64,000 bases of DNA from Clostridia bacterium (lineage in GTDB: Bacteria; Bacillota; Clostridia; Oscillospirales; Butyricicoccaceae), in assembly GCA_017408985.1 (NCBI GenBank), contig JAFQTO010000020.1, positions 84,913 through 148,912 on the forward strand, in the 5' to 3' direction. The notes beneath the pieces were generated by a model. That model searched no databases, was not told where the DNA came from, and saw only the letters and a program-made list of their open reading frames with translations. Position numbers and translations under genes: made by a program. Positions 9,356-17,700 of this stretch are shown here, piece by piece. Numbering within the stretch: the first letter of the stretch is position 1; every line of letters starts with the position of its first letter.

Positions 9356-9963
9356 GTGATATGTATACGTTCGAAAACGAGCTTTATCTCAAAGGATATA
9401 CCGCTATATGCGGCACCGATGAGGCAGGTGCAGGTCCTCTTGCGGGTCCCGTTTATGCCTCGGCAGTCATATTGGACAAAGACACGGTGATAGAGGGACT
9501 CAACGATTCCAAGAAGCTGTCTGAGAAAAAGCGTGAAAAGCTCTATGACGAGATAATCGCCAAAGCCCGTGCTTATGCTGTAGTTTATGTTTCTGAGTCG
9601 GTTATCGACGAGATAAACATTCTTAATGCGAGAATGCTTGCTATGAGGCAGGCTGTATCGGCACTGGATATCAAACCGGATTTTTTGCTTGTTGACGGTA
9701 ACCGTGACCCTCAGGCAGGTGTAGAAACGCTTTGTGTGGTAGGCGGTGACGGTAAGAGCGCATCTATTGCCGCAGCGTCAATATTGGCAAAGGTCAGCCG
9801 TGACAGATTTATGCTCAAGATGGCTGATAAATACCCGCAGTATGGTTTTGAGAAGCATAAAGGCTACGGAACACGTCAGCATATAGATGCTATAAAAGAG
9901 CACGGTCCTTGCAGGATACACAGAAGAACCTTTATAAAGAACATTTGCGGAGAGGGGAAATAA
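9352..9963 (+). CDS. rnhB: Ribonuclease HII
   Basis: RNase HII removes ribonucleotides and RNA primers from DNA. The 203-residue protein shows the catalytic signature GTDEAGAGPLAGPV near the N-terminus, FLLVDGN in the middle and AAASILAKVSRDR, which together hold the acidic residues of the metal site. The tail KHKGYGTRQHIDAIKEHGPC and HRRTF match the family. The order rbgA-rnhB-yraN is a conserved Firmicutes arrangement. The start codon overlaps the rbgA stop. Confidence 0.96.
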   Translation: MSDMYTFENELYLKGYTAICGTDEAGAGPLAGPVYASAVILDKDTVIEGLNDSKKLSEKKREKLYDEIIAKARAYAVVYVSESVIDEINILNARMLAMRQAVSALDIKPDFLLVDGNRDPQAGVETLCVVGGDGKSASIAAASILAKVSRDRFMLKMADKYPQYGFEKHKGYGTRQHIDAIKEHGPCRIHRRTFIKNICGEGK

Positions 9964-10343
9964 TTATTCTGTTCCTTTCCAACAAATACGCCTTGAAGAA
10001 TATCAAAAATGCAACGGGCTATGACGGCGAACTTTATGCTGCACATTATCTGATGAAAAAGAGATACAAGCTTGTTGATGCACGATATACGGGCAGGTTC
10101 GGTGAGATAGATCTTATTGTCCGTAATAAGAATTTTATCGTTTTTGTTGAGGTCAAGCTGCGCAAAAACAAAAACTTCGGTACGGCAGGTGAGGCTGTGA
10201 CCTATTCCAAACAGCAGAAGATCGTCAAGACTGCATTACAGTGGATCAAAACGTACAAATGTGACCTGCAGCCGAGATTTGACGTTGTGGAGATATATAC
10301 CGAGCTCGGAGAGATCAATCATATAGAGAATGCCTTTGCGTAG
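9963..10343 (+). CDS. yraN: YraN/UPF0102 family nuclease-like protein with an apparent ATT start
   Basis: The protein contains GYDGELYAAHYLMKK, then RTGRFGEIDLIV-like and FIVFVEVKLRK segments, which match the restriction-endonuclease-like fold of UPF0102. The E/D/ExK residues are present. Biological role is unknown. The start is unusual. A good ribosome-binding site (GGAGAGGGG, 9949-9957) is followed by TAATTATTCTG, where the rnhB stop TAA overlaps an ATT codon at 9963. No ATG, GTG or TTG lies at a normal distance. Canonical alternatives in frame are TTG 9909 (inside rnhB) and TTG 9993, both without a clear ribosome-binding site. Confidence 0.8.
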   Translation: MILFLSNKYALKNIKNATGYDGELYAAHYLMKKRYKLVDARYTGRFGEIDLIVRNKNFIVFVEVKLRKNKNFGTAGEAVTYSKQQKIVKTALQWIKTYKCDLQPRFDVVEIYTELGEINHIENAFA

Positions 10344-10350
10344 GTGATTT

Positions 10351-11061
10351 ATGGCTTTATATGTAATAGGTGATACACATTTTTCTTCTGACAGAAATAA
10401 GCCTATGGATGTTTTTGGCGGAAGATGGCAGGGATATGACAAAAAACTCATGGATTCCATAGGGGAATGTATGCAGTCGCAGGCGGATACACTTGTCATC
10501 TGCGGTGACTTTTCCTGGGGAATGAGTCTTGCTGACACTCTTGTTGACTTTAAGCTTTTGGACAGCTTTCCCGGCAGAAAAATATTGCTCAAAGGCAACC
10601 ACGATTATTGGTGGGATACGGTCGCCAAGATGAAAAAGTTCTTTTCTGCCAATAATATTTCGACAATAGAGTTTCTGCATAATAATTTTTTTGATTATAA
10701 TTCAAAAATCCTCTTGTGCGGAACACGTGGATGGATGTATGATAGTAACAATGCAGCAAGTGAGGATGACAAGGTCTTCAAACGTGAGGTTATCCGTCTG
10801 AGACAGTCTCTTCAGGCGGCGTCAGCCCATGACAGCAAAGGGGAGATCGTATGTTTTCTTCATTATCCTCCCGTATGCAGGGACTATGACATAAATGCCT
10901 TTACCGATGTGATGAAAGAGTTTGGAGTCAAACGGTGTTATTACGGTCATCTCCACGGTGAAAGCATCAAAAGCGCATTCAAAGGATCGCGCGGCGGTAT
11001 TGAGTATTCATTGGTATCGGCAGATGCTTTGGATTTCGTTCCGCTTAAAATTTCAGAATAA
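10351..11061 (+). CDS. Calcineurin-like metallophosphoesterase
   Basis: The 236-residue protein has the dinuclear-metal phosphoesterase motifs in order: GDTHF (D-x-H), CGDFSWG (GDxxW), KGNHDYWW (GNHD), FLHYPPV and YYGHLHGES (GHxH). It belongs to the COG1768-type phosphohydrolases. The substrate cannot be read from sequence. It lies 7 bases after yraN and 40 bases before tig, so it probably ends the rbgA-rnhB-yraN transcript. Confidence 0.85.
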   Translation: MALYVIGDTHFSSDRNKPMDVFGGRWQGYDKKLMDSIGECMQSQADTLVICGDFSWGMSLADTLVDFKLLDSFPGRKILLKGNHDYWWDTVAKMKKFFSANNISTIEFLHNNFFDYNSKILLCGTRGWMYDSNNAASEDDKVFKREVIRLRQSLQAASAHDSKGEIVCFLHYPPVCRDYDINAFTDVMKEFGVKRCYYGHLHGESIKSAFKGSRGGIEYSLVSADALDFVPLKISE

Positions 11062-11101
11062 TATAAAATACAATAAATAAAACCTCAAGGGGGAAACATT
11101 C

Positions 11102-12418
11102 GTGAAGTTAATCAGCACAGAAAAGAAAGAGAAAAATCAGGTAGAGCTGTCGATTCTGGTCGACAAGGAAGAGTTTGAGAAGGCTTGTGAGCGTTCTTAC
11201 CGTATGAACGTTGGCAAGATCAACATTCAGGGCTTCCGCAAGGGCAAGGCTCCCCGTAAGATCATCGAGAAGCTGTATGGTCCCGAAGTATTTTACGAAG
11301 ATGCCATGAACTTTGCTTGCGAGGACTCTTATTATGAGGCTGTCAAGGCTGCGGGCATTACACCCGTTGACCGTCCCGCTGTTACCGATCTGGACATCAA
11401 AGACGGCGAATTTACTTATAAGGCTATCGTAACCGTTAAGCCTGAGGCTGAGATCGGCGAGTACAAGGGTCTTGAGGCTGAAAAGCAGACCATTCGCGTG
11501 ACCGAGAAGGAGATCGAGGCTGAGATCGAGCGTGTAAGAGAGCGTAATGCACGTCAGGTAACCGTTGAGCGCGCTGTTGAGAACGGCGACATTATTACTT
11601 TTGACTTTGACGGCTACGTTGACGGTGTCGCATTCGACGGCGGCAAGGCTGAGGACTATGACCTCAAGATCGGCTCCGGTATGTTCATCCCCGGCTTTGA
11701 GGAGCAGCTGGTCGGCAAGACCGCAGGCGAGGCTTGTGACGTTATCGTTACTTTCCCCGAGGATTATCAGGCAACTGAGCTGGCAGGCAAGGAAGCTACC
11801 TTCAAGTGCCTTATCAAGGCCGTCAAGGAGAGCGTAAAGCCCGAGCTGGACGATGAGTTCGCAAAGGACGTTTCCGAGTTTGACACTCTCGACGAGTACA
11901 AAGCAAGCGTAAAGGCACGCATCCGCGAGGGCAAAGAGCAGAGAGCTGCTGCTGATTTCGAGGAGAAGATCCTGGACAAGCTGCTCGAGGGTATGAATTG
12001 TGAGATCCCCGACATTATGATCCAGACCCAGACCGACAAGATCGTTGACGATTTCTCCTACCGCCTCGCTGCACAGGGTATGGATATGAATACATATCTG
12101 CAGATGAGCGGTATGACTATGGAGTCCTTCCGTCAGGTATTCAGCGTTCAGGCTGAGCGTAACGTCAAGGTTCGTCTGGCTCTTGAGGCTGTTGCAAAGG
12201 CAGAAGGCATCGAGATCACCGATGAAGCTGTTGAAGCTGAGTTCGCTGCACTTGCTGAGAACAACAAGATGGACATCGCACGTGTCAAGGAGTTTATCGC
12301 TGCTGAAGATATGAAGGGCGATATGCTGGTTCAGAAGGCTCTTGAGATCGTCAAGTCCACTGCAAAGGCTGCAAAGAAGCCTGCCGCAAAGAAGGCAGCT
12401 AAAAAAGACGAAGAATAA
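11102..12418 (+). CDS. tig: Trigger factor
   Basis: Trigger factor is the ribosome-bound chaperone and peptidyl-prolyl isomerase that meets nascent chains. The N-terminal ribosome-binding loop is visible as GFRKGKAPRKI (about residues 42-52). A FKBP-type domain follows (VENGDIITFDFDGYVDGV to about 245), then the helical C-terminal domain. The 438-residue length is normal. The start is GTG 11102 with AAGGGGG upstream. The tail is unusually rich in Lys and Ala (about the last 20 residues). Codon use is highly biased. It heads the tig-clpP-clpX cluster. Confidence 0.97.
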   Translation: MKLISTEKKEKNQVELSILVDKEEFEKACERSYRMNVGKINIQGFRKGKAPRKIIEKLYGPEVFYEDAMNFACEDSYYEAVKAAGITPVDRPAVTDLDIKDGEFTYKAIVTVKPEAEIGEYKGLEAEKQTIRVTEKEIEAEIERVRERNARQVTVERAVENGDIITFDFDGYVDGVAFDGGKAEDYDLKIGSGMFIPGFEEQLVGKTAGEACDVIVTFPEDYQATELAGKEATFKCLIKAVKESVKPELDDEFAKDVSEFDTLDEYKASVKARIREGKEQRAAADFEEKILDKLLEGMNCEIPDIMIQTQTDKIVDDFSYRLAAQGMDMNTYLQMSGMTMESFRQVFSVQAERNVKVRLALEAVAKAEGIEITDEAVEAEFAALAENNKMDIARVKEFIAAEDMKGDMLVQKALEIVKSTAKAAKKPAAKKAAKKDEE

Positions 12419-12487
12419 TTCGTCACAATCAGACAAAAAATTCATCCCGTCGGATATACAATCATTACTGACGAAAGGAGTATGATC

Positions 12488-13069
12488 ATGCCTTATATCC
12501 CAATGGTAATTGAACAGAACAGCCGCGGAGAGCGTTCTTATGACATTTATTCCAGACTGCTCAATGACAGAATCATTATGCTGTCCGATGAGGTCAATGA
12601 TACCACTGCAAGTCTTATCGTTGCTCAGCTTCTTTACCTTGAAGCTCAGGACCCCGACAAGGACATAAGCTTTTATATCAACAGCCCGGGCGGCTCTGTC
12701 AGTGCAGGTATGGCAATTTATGATACTATGCAGTACATCAAGTGTGACGTCAGCACCATTTGCGTCGGTATGGCTGCAAGCATGGGTGCATTTCTGCTCA
12801 GCGCGGGTGCAAAGGGCAAGAGATATGCTCTTCCTAACAGTGAGATAATGATCCATCAGCCTCTTGGCGGAATGAAGGGCCAGGCAAGCGATATCAAGAT
12901 CCATGCCGACCATATTCTGCGTACCAAGGACAAACTCAACCGTATTCTCAGCGAGAGAACGGGACAGCCTATCGAGGTCATTGAGAGAGACACCGACCGA
13001 GATAACTTTATGACAGCTGCCCAGGCAGCCGAGTACGGACTTATTGATAAAGTCTTTGAGAAGAGGTAA
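12488..13069 (+). CDS. clpP: ATP-dependent Clp protease proteolytic subunit
   Basis: ClpP forms the tetradecameric proteolytic barrel that works with ClpX or ClpC. The catalytic triad is visible: Ser in GMAASMGAF, His in IMIHQPLGG and the downstream Asp. The start [15 protein letters not shown] is typical. The preferred start is ATG 12488, because AAAGGAG (12474-12480) would be too close to ATG 12482. The protein is 193 residues. clpX follows after 2 bases, so the protease and its unfoldase are cotranscribed. Confidence 0.97.
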   Translation: MPYIPMVIEQNSRGERSYDIYSRLLNDRIIMLSDEVNDTTASLIVAQLLYLEAQDPDKDISFYINSPGGSVSAGMAIYDTMQYIKCDVSTICVGMAASMGAFLLSAGAKGKRYALPNSEIMIHQPLGGMKGQASDIKIHADHILRTKDKLNRILSERTGQPIEVIERDTDRDNFMTAAQAAEYGLIDKVFEKR

Positions 13070-13071
13070 CT

Positions 13072-14343
13072 ATGGCAGGAAATTCGAGGAATCCTGTCTG
13101 CAGCTTCTGCGGCCGCAGGCAGGATGAGGTTGAGCGTCTTTTTATAGGAAAAGATGCTTGTATCTGCAACGAGTGCGTGAATGTATGCTTTGACTTGATG
13201 GAGGGCAAAACACCCAACAGACATGCAAAGGGCGGTAAAAACGACAAAGCCGAAAAGCTGACTATTGCCGATTTTCCCCGTCCCAATGAGATGAAGGCTG
13301 TTTTGGATCAGTATGTCATCGGTCAGGACAAAGCCAAGATCGCACTTTGCGTTGCGGTATACAACCATTATAAGCGTATTACCGCTGTCAAGGGTGAGAC
13401 TGACGTAGAGCTCAGCAAGAGCAATATTCTTATGATCGGTCCCACCGGTTGCGGAAAGACCTATCTTGCACAGTCTTTGGCAAAGGCGCTTAACGTGCCT
13501 TTTGCCATAGCTGACGCGACCACTCTGACCGAGGCAGGTTACGTAGGCGAGGATGTTGAGAATATCCTGCTCCGTCTGCTTCAGGCTGCCGATTTTGACG
13601 TTGAGCAGGCTCAGAAGGGTATTATCTATATTGACGAGATAGACAAGATCGCCCGCAAGAGTGAGAATGTTTCCATCACCCGTGACGTATCGGGCGAGGG
13701 TGTTCAGCAGGCTCTGCTCAAGATTCTTGAGGGTACCGTTGCAAACGTTCCTCCCAAGGGCGGCAGAAAGCATCCCCAGCAGGAGTTTATCCAGATAGAC
13801 ACCTCCAATATCCTCTTTATATGCGGTGGTGCATTTGACGGACTTGATAAGGTCATCGAGAAGAGATTGGGAAGCAGCGTAGTTGGTTTCGGCTCAAAAA
13901 TTCTGTCTAAGGAAGACAAGACCACCGACAAGATTCTTCGCCTTGCCGAAGCGCACGACGTTATCAAGTTCGGACTTATTCCCGAGCTTGTTGGCAGACT
14001 TCCCGTTATAGTGTCTCTCGACCAGCTTGATAAGGAAGCTTTGCTTGATATACTCATCAAGCCCAAAAACGCCATCATCAAGCAGTACAAGCGTCTGTTC
14101 GAGATTGACGGTGTTGAGTTGGAGTTTGAGCAGGATGCATTGGACGCTATAGTGGAGAAGACTCTCGAGAGAGGAACGGGCGCAAGAGGCCTACGTTCTG
14201 TGCTTGAGAGCATTATGCTTGAGATTATGTACGATGCCGCTTCGGACAAGACTCTTGATCGGGTCGTTATCACAAAAGATTGCGTACTGGGACTTGCTCA
14301 GCCCAAAACCACATCAAAACTGCTTGCCGAGGGTAAGCGATAA
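13072..14343 (+). CDS. clpX: ATP-dependent Clp protease ATP-binding subunit ClpX
   Basis: ClpX is the AAA+ unfoldase that feeds substrates to ClpP. The 423-residue protein has an N-terminal zinc-binding domain ([11 protein letters not shown] and CNECVNVC), Walker A GPTGCGKT, pore loop GYVGEDVE, Walker [10 protein letters not shown] and the sensor region [16 protein letters not shown]. All motifs are intact. In many Firmicutes lon or engB follows directly. Here a strong terminator and about 6 kb of other genes intervene before lon. Confidence 0.98.
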   Translation: MAGNSRNPVCSFCGRRQDEVERLFIGKDACICNECVNVCFDLMEGKTPNRHAKGGKNDKAEKLTIADFPRPNEMKAVLDQYVIGQDKAKIALCVAVYNHYKRITAVKGETDVELSKSNILMIGPTGCGKTYLAQSLAKALNVPFAIADATTLTEAGYVGEDVENILLRLLQAADFDVEQAQKGIIYIDEIDKIARKSENVSITRDVSGEGVQQALLKILEGTVANVPPKGGRKHPQQEFIQIDTSNILFICGGAFDGLDKVIEKRLGSSVVGFGSKILSKEDKTTDKILRLAEAHDVIKFGLIPELVGRLPVIVSLDQLDKEALLDILIKPKNAIIKQYKRLFEIDGVELEFEQDALDAIVEKTLERGTGARGLRSVLESIMLEIMYDAASDKTLDRVVITKDCVLGLAQPKTTSKLLAEGKR

Positions 14344-14353
14344 TATAAACTAA

Positions 14354-14377
14354 GCCGCTCAGACGAGCGGCTTTTTT
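14354..14377 (+). terminator. Intrinsic terminator after clpX
   Basis: GCCGCTC and GAGCGGC form a 7-bp stem around AGAC and are followed by six T residues. Confidence 0.9.
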
Positions 14378-14386
14378 GTAGTCTTT

Positions 14387-14406
14387 CTGTCCGAGATAAG
14401 TATTGG
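14387..14406 (+). repeat. Left terminal inverted repeat of the 500-bp element
   Basis: Twenty bases identical to the reverse complement of 14856-14875. Confidence 0.9.
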
Positions 14407-14472
14407 TGAATAAAAAAATAACATTTTCAATGAATATTATGCATAATATGTAAATTCACGTTCCTGAAGTGA

Positions 14473-14730
14473 GACAAATCCGTACTTTGCCATAAAGCAA
14501 ATAAGAAAGCAGTCAAACTTATTCCTGCATACATTATCATCGTTCTCTATGCTGTAGCACTTATCCTGTATCTGGTTGATATGCTAAATGGAAGTGACGG
14601 AGTTGCAATCTGGCAGATATTCGCTTTTTTTATCTTAGTTTCTGATACTGTTGCTCTTGTTCCTGATACTGTTGCTCTTGTTACTGATATAGTTGCGTGG
14701 GTTGTTTGTAATCAAATCCAAAAGAAATAG
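14473..14730 (+). pseudogene. Small hydrophobic protein frame without a normal start codon
   Basis: An open frame of 85 codons runs from just after a TGA (14470-14472) to TAG at 14728. It encodes one long hydrophobic stretch (IIIVLYAVALILYLVDM), then a second (AIWQIFAFFILV), three related heptads (SDTVALV, PDTVALV, TDIVAWV) and a basic end (NQIQKK). No ATG, GTG or TTG precedes the first membrane stretch. The first ATG, at 14581, would give 49 residues. It looks like a small membrane protein that has lost its 5' end, or one using an unusual start. Confidence 0.45.
14641..14682 (+). repeat. 21-bp tandem duplication inside the small frame
   Basis: 14641-14661 and 14662-14682 differ at one base of 21. 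A third, diverged unit follows at 14683-14703. Because 21 is a multiple of three, the repeat appears as a heptad repeat in the protein. Confidence 0.85.
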
Positions 14731-14780
14731 AAGTAAGTTAATTCCTCGTTGTTGAAGCGAATAGTATATATTCCATAGGA

Positions 14781-14810
14781 GGAGCAAGGTATATCAAGCT
14801 TGCTCCTTTT
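14781..14810 (+). terminator. Terminator-like hairpin inside the inverted-repeat element
   Basis: GGAGCAAG (14781-14788) pairs with CTTGCTCC (14799-14806) and is followed by TTTT. It lies 50 bases after the stop of the small frame and so would close that unit. Confidence 0.7.
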
Positions 14811-14855
14811 GATTGAGCATTCATAGAAAATGAATAAAAAGATCAGTTATGCACG

Positions 14856-14875
14856 CCAATACTTATCTCGGACAG
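14856..14875 (-). repeat. Right terminal inverted repeat of the 500-bp element
   Basis: Exact reverse complement of 14387-14406. Confidence 0.9.
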
Positions 14876-14998
14876 AGAGTTTGTATTTTGCATATTGTAA
14901 CAACTACACAACAGGATGTTAAATGTTTGGACATAAAGTTGGTTTATAATACGTTATAATATTGCTTATCCTTGTACTTTGGTTAGGAGGAATTATCT

Positions 14999-15673
14999 GT
15001 GAGATTACTGTATGCTGAGGATGAACCTGCACTGTCTGAAGCCGTTGTGGATTATCTGACATATCACAAGTATATCGTAGACCCGGTATACGACGGTGAT
15101 GCTGCATACGATTACGCACGAACGGGCGGATACGATGGAATTATTCTTGATATTATGCTTCCAAAACGGGATGGAATCGATGTGCTCAAGTCTTTGCGCG
15201 CCAACGGATGCACTACGCCCGTTCTTTTGCTTACCGCAAAAACTCAGGTAGAGGACCGTATCAAGGGTCTCGATATGGGTGCGGATGATTATATCCCAAA
15301 GCCCTTTGATATGGGTGAGCTCCTTGCCCGCGTGAGGGCTATGCTCAGACGCAGGGATGAATTTCACCCAAATACCCTCAGTTTTGGCGACGTTATATTG
15401 AATATGCAGTCCTATGAGCTTGTGGTAGGGGATGTGTCATACCAGCTTCCGCGTCAGGAATACAGGCTTATGGAACAGCTTATTATCAATAACAATATCT
15501 TTCTGTCTACCGAAGATCTGCTTATCAAAGCCTGGGGCTATAATGCAGAAACCGACGTTAACAGTGTATGGGTCTATATATCTTACCTTCGCAAGAGACT
15601 TTTGGAGATGAAGTCAAGAGTAGAGATAATATCCAAAAGAAATATAGGCTACAAACTGGAGTATCGCAAATGA
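14999..15673 (+). CDS. OmpR-family response regulator
   Basis: The 224-residue protein has an intact receiver: acidic pair in YAEDEP, phosphoacceptor Asp51 in GIILDIMLP, Thr79 in LLLTAKT and Lys101 in YIPKPFD. The C-terminal winged helix (about 130-222) includes RQEYRLMEQL and VWVYISYLRKRL, typical of the OmpR/PhoB DNA-binding domain. The start is GTG 14999 with AGGAGG 8 bases before. It overlaps the sensor kinase gene by 4 bases. Its place ahead of the VTC-DUF4956-CotH genes suggests that it controls them; that is inference. Confidence 0.93.
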   Translation: MRLLYAEDEPALSEAVVDYLTYHKYIVDPVYDGDAAYDYARTGGYDGIILDIMLPKRDGIDVLKSLRANGCTTPVLLLTAKTQVEDRIKGLDMGADDYIPKPFDMGELLARVRAMLRRRDEFHPNTLSFGDVILNMQSYELVVGDVSYQLPRQEYRLMEQLIINNNIFLSTEDLLIKAWGYNAETDVNSVWVYISYLRKRLLEMKSRVEIISKRNIGYKLEYRK

Positions 15674-16890
15674 GTAATAAGCTGAAAAAACGGTTTATTA
15701 TATTCTCTATGATATCGGTGACCGTTTTGCTGGTGTTCATAATCATTGCTATAAACGGACTCAACTGGTTTATGCTTTCGAAACAGTCGGATATGATGGT
15801 TGAGTCGCTTCTTGATGACAAAGAAATATTTGACAAAAACGTCATAGATCGTCCGCCTCCCGATATCTACACATTCGTAGAGAAGGGAATGCGCGCAAAA
15901 CAGTTTTTTGTCGTGTATTTTGATGACGAAAATAATATAAGCGACATCGACACCAAAAATATACCCTCCATGGAAAATGCCGACGCAGAAGAATATGCTG
16001 CGCATGCAATTAAAACTGCAAAGCAAACCGGAAAGATCGACGGATATAAGTATGCCGTCAGGGAATTTGACGGCGGAACCAAAGTGGTATTTCTGGACGT
16101 TTCCGATCAGAACAATATGCTGCTGATGGTAATGTTGGTTTCCTGCGCTATTGGATTAGTATGCTGGATCACGGTGCTGCTAATTGTTATCCTGCTTTCG
16201 GGTAAGGTGATCAGGCCCGTTTTACAGGGAATAGAAAAACAAAAGCAGTTCATCACCAATGCAGGCCACGAAATGAAAACACCGCTTGCCATAATCCAGT
16301 CAAATAATGACACAATGGCGCTGATTCACGGAGAAAACAAATACAATATCCATATAAGTAATCAGACGAAGCGGCTTAATAAGCTGATGACAAATCTGCT
16401 TGTGCTGTCAAGACTGGATGAGGATATATACTTCGAAAAGGAATGTGTCGATGTGAGCGAGATGGCTGATAAACTTCTGCCTGCGTATATCGAAGAGGCA
16501 AACCGCAGGGAGATACTGTTCGATGCAAAGATCAACGAGGGGATAACCCTGAATATCAACAGAGAAAACCTCAGCCAGCTTATGACAGCGCTCCTTGACA
16601 ATGCTGTAAAATATACACGTTCGGGCGGGAAGATAGGATTTTGCCTCTCAGCAGACGGCAAGCGTGTGCGTATTGTAGAGGAAAATTCCTGTGACGTCCC
16701 GGCAGAGCCTGACACGGAAAGATTATTTGAGCGTTTTTATCGCGGTGACAAAGCCCGTACTCAGGATGGCAGTACGATGGGATTCGGTATAGGACTGTCA
16801 TCGGCTCGGGCTATCTGCGAAAATTTCGGCGGTAAGCTTACTGCTGAATACGTGGACGGCTGTATGATCAGGTTTACGGCTGTCTTATAA
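15670..16890 (+). CDS. Membrane sensor histidine kinase
   Basis: The 406-residue protein has two membrane segments (about residues 8-36 and 150-178) that enclose an extracellular sensor of about 110 residues. The cytoplasmic part follows: H-box NAGHEMKTPLAIIQ with His200, N-box LLDNAVKYT and G-box GFGIGLSSARAI. The ATG at 15670 overlaps the stop of the response regulator (ATGA), so the pair is cotranslated. No clear HAMP domain is seen. The sensor domain is not a family I recognise. Confidence 0.93.
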   Translation: MSNKLKKRFIIFSMISVTVLLVFIIIAINGLNWFMLSKQSDMMVESLLDDKEIFDKNVIDRPPPDIYTFVEKGMRAKQFFVVYFDDENNISDIDTKNIPSMENADAEEYAAHAIKTAKQTGKIDGYKYAVREFDGGTKVVFLDVSDQNNMLLMVMLVSCAIGLVCWITVLLIVILLSGKVIRPVLQGIEKQKQFITNAGHEMKTPLAIIQSNNDTMALIHGENKYNIHISNQTKRLNKLMTNLLVLSRLDEDIYFEKECVDVSEMADKLLPAYIEEANRREILFDAKINEGITLNINRENLSQLMTALLDNAVKYTRSGGKIGFCLSADGKRVRIVEENSCDVPAEPDTERLFERFYRGDKARTQDGSTMGFGIGLSSARAICENFGGKLTAEYVDGCMIRFTAVL

Positions 16891-17001
16891 TTTACATGTT
16901 ATTAATGAAGCTTTTTACATTATTTTTAATATTTATAAGTTTTTTAATGTTCATCATAGGTTGGATGGCTATAATTATATTCGGGAGAGGAGGAATGCTG
17001 T

Positions 17002-17673
17002 TTGCAATACAGACACGAAGTCAAGTTTGAGATAAGCAGACAGGATATACCGATATTACGTCAGCGGCTTGGCGCGGTGATGAAGCGTGACAAACATGCT
17101 GTAGACGGCGCATATACAATACGAAGCTTATATTTTGACAATATTGATGACAAGGCTCTCAGAGAAAAGATCAACGGCGTCAATATCCGTGAAAAATACA
17201 GGATCCGTATGTATAACAATGATACCTCGGTCATTCATCTTGAACGCAAGTTCAAGCGTGGGGGACTCGGGTACAAGAACTCAGCAGATATTACCCCGAA
17301 GCAAGCGCAAGATATCATCAATGGCGATATTGCGTGGATGGCGTGCAGTGACGATGAGGTTATTTTGTCCTTTTATACACGATTGCGAACTCAGGGTCTC
17401 AAACCAAAGGTTATAGTTGACTATACCAGAGAGCCTTATGTGTTCGGGGCGGGAAATGTCCGCGTAACTATTGACAGCGACATCAGAACGGGATTGAGCT
17501 GTACGGATTTTCTGAACGCACATTGCCTCACCGTTCCGATAAAGGATTCACCCTGCATTTTAGAAGTCAAATGGGACGGGTTTTTGCCTGATGTGATAAG
17601 GGATGCCCTCCGGCTTGACAGCAGACAAAACGGTGCGTTTTCAAAATACGCCGCCTGCCGTATGTACGATTGA
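17002..17673 (+). CDS. VTC-domain polyphosphate polymerase-like protein
   Basis: The 223-residue protein is a single VTC domain (TTM fold). Conserved basic and acidic strands are visible in order: RHEVKFEI, IRSLYFDN, REKYRIRMY, HLERKFKRG, VDYTREPYV and ILEVKWDG. In yeast Vtc4 such residues line the tunnel that makes polyphosphate from ATP. Bacterial members are mostly uncharacterised. The start is TTG 17002 with GGAGAGGAGG about 8 bases upstream; an ATG at 16995 is out of frame. It is followed closely by the DUF4956 and CotH genes, a recurring trio in Clostridia. Confidence 0.85.
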   Translation: MQYRHEVKFEISRQDIPILRQRLGAVMKRDKHAVDGAYTIRSLYFDNIDDKALREKINGVNIREKYRIRMYNNDTSVIHLERKFKRGGLGYKNSADITPKQAQDIINGDIAWMACSDDEVILSFYTRLRTQGLKPKVIVDYTREPYVFGAGNVRVTIDSDIRTGLSCTDFLNAHCLTVPIKDSPCILEVKWDGFLPDVIRDALRLDSRQNGAFSKYAACRMYD

Positions 17674-17700
17674 TATTTGGATAATAAAGGAGTAGAAAAA

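Larger units (their letters stand above)
14381..14880. mobile_element. 500-bp element bounded by 20-bp perfect inverted repeats
   Basis: CTGTCCGAGATAAGTATTGG at 14387-14406 is repeated as an exact reverse complement at 14856-14875. Both ends are flanked by TTGTA (14376-14380 and 14881-14885), which could be a 5-bp target duplication if the element is 14381-14880. There is no transposase, so a MITE or a small cassette moved in trans is possible. The outer few bases beyond the perfect repeat match only partly, so the exact ends are uncertain. Confidence 0.6.
14378..14998. other. Gene-poor gap between clpX and the response regulator
   Basis: No intact gene is visible over about 620 bases. The gap holds the 500-bp inverted-repeat element (14381-14880), with a start-less small membrane-protein frame and its own terminator, and then about 118 A+T-rich bases. 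That last stretch must contain the promoter of the response regulator, but I cannot pick one with good spacing. AGGAGG lies just before the GTG at 14999. Confidence 0.7.

Noticed and set aside
11108..12913. A 601-codon open frame on the minus strand across tig and clpP
   Set aside because: It is the mirror of two clear, strongly codon-biased genes on the plus strand and has no recognisable content.
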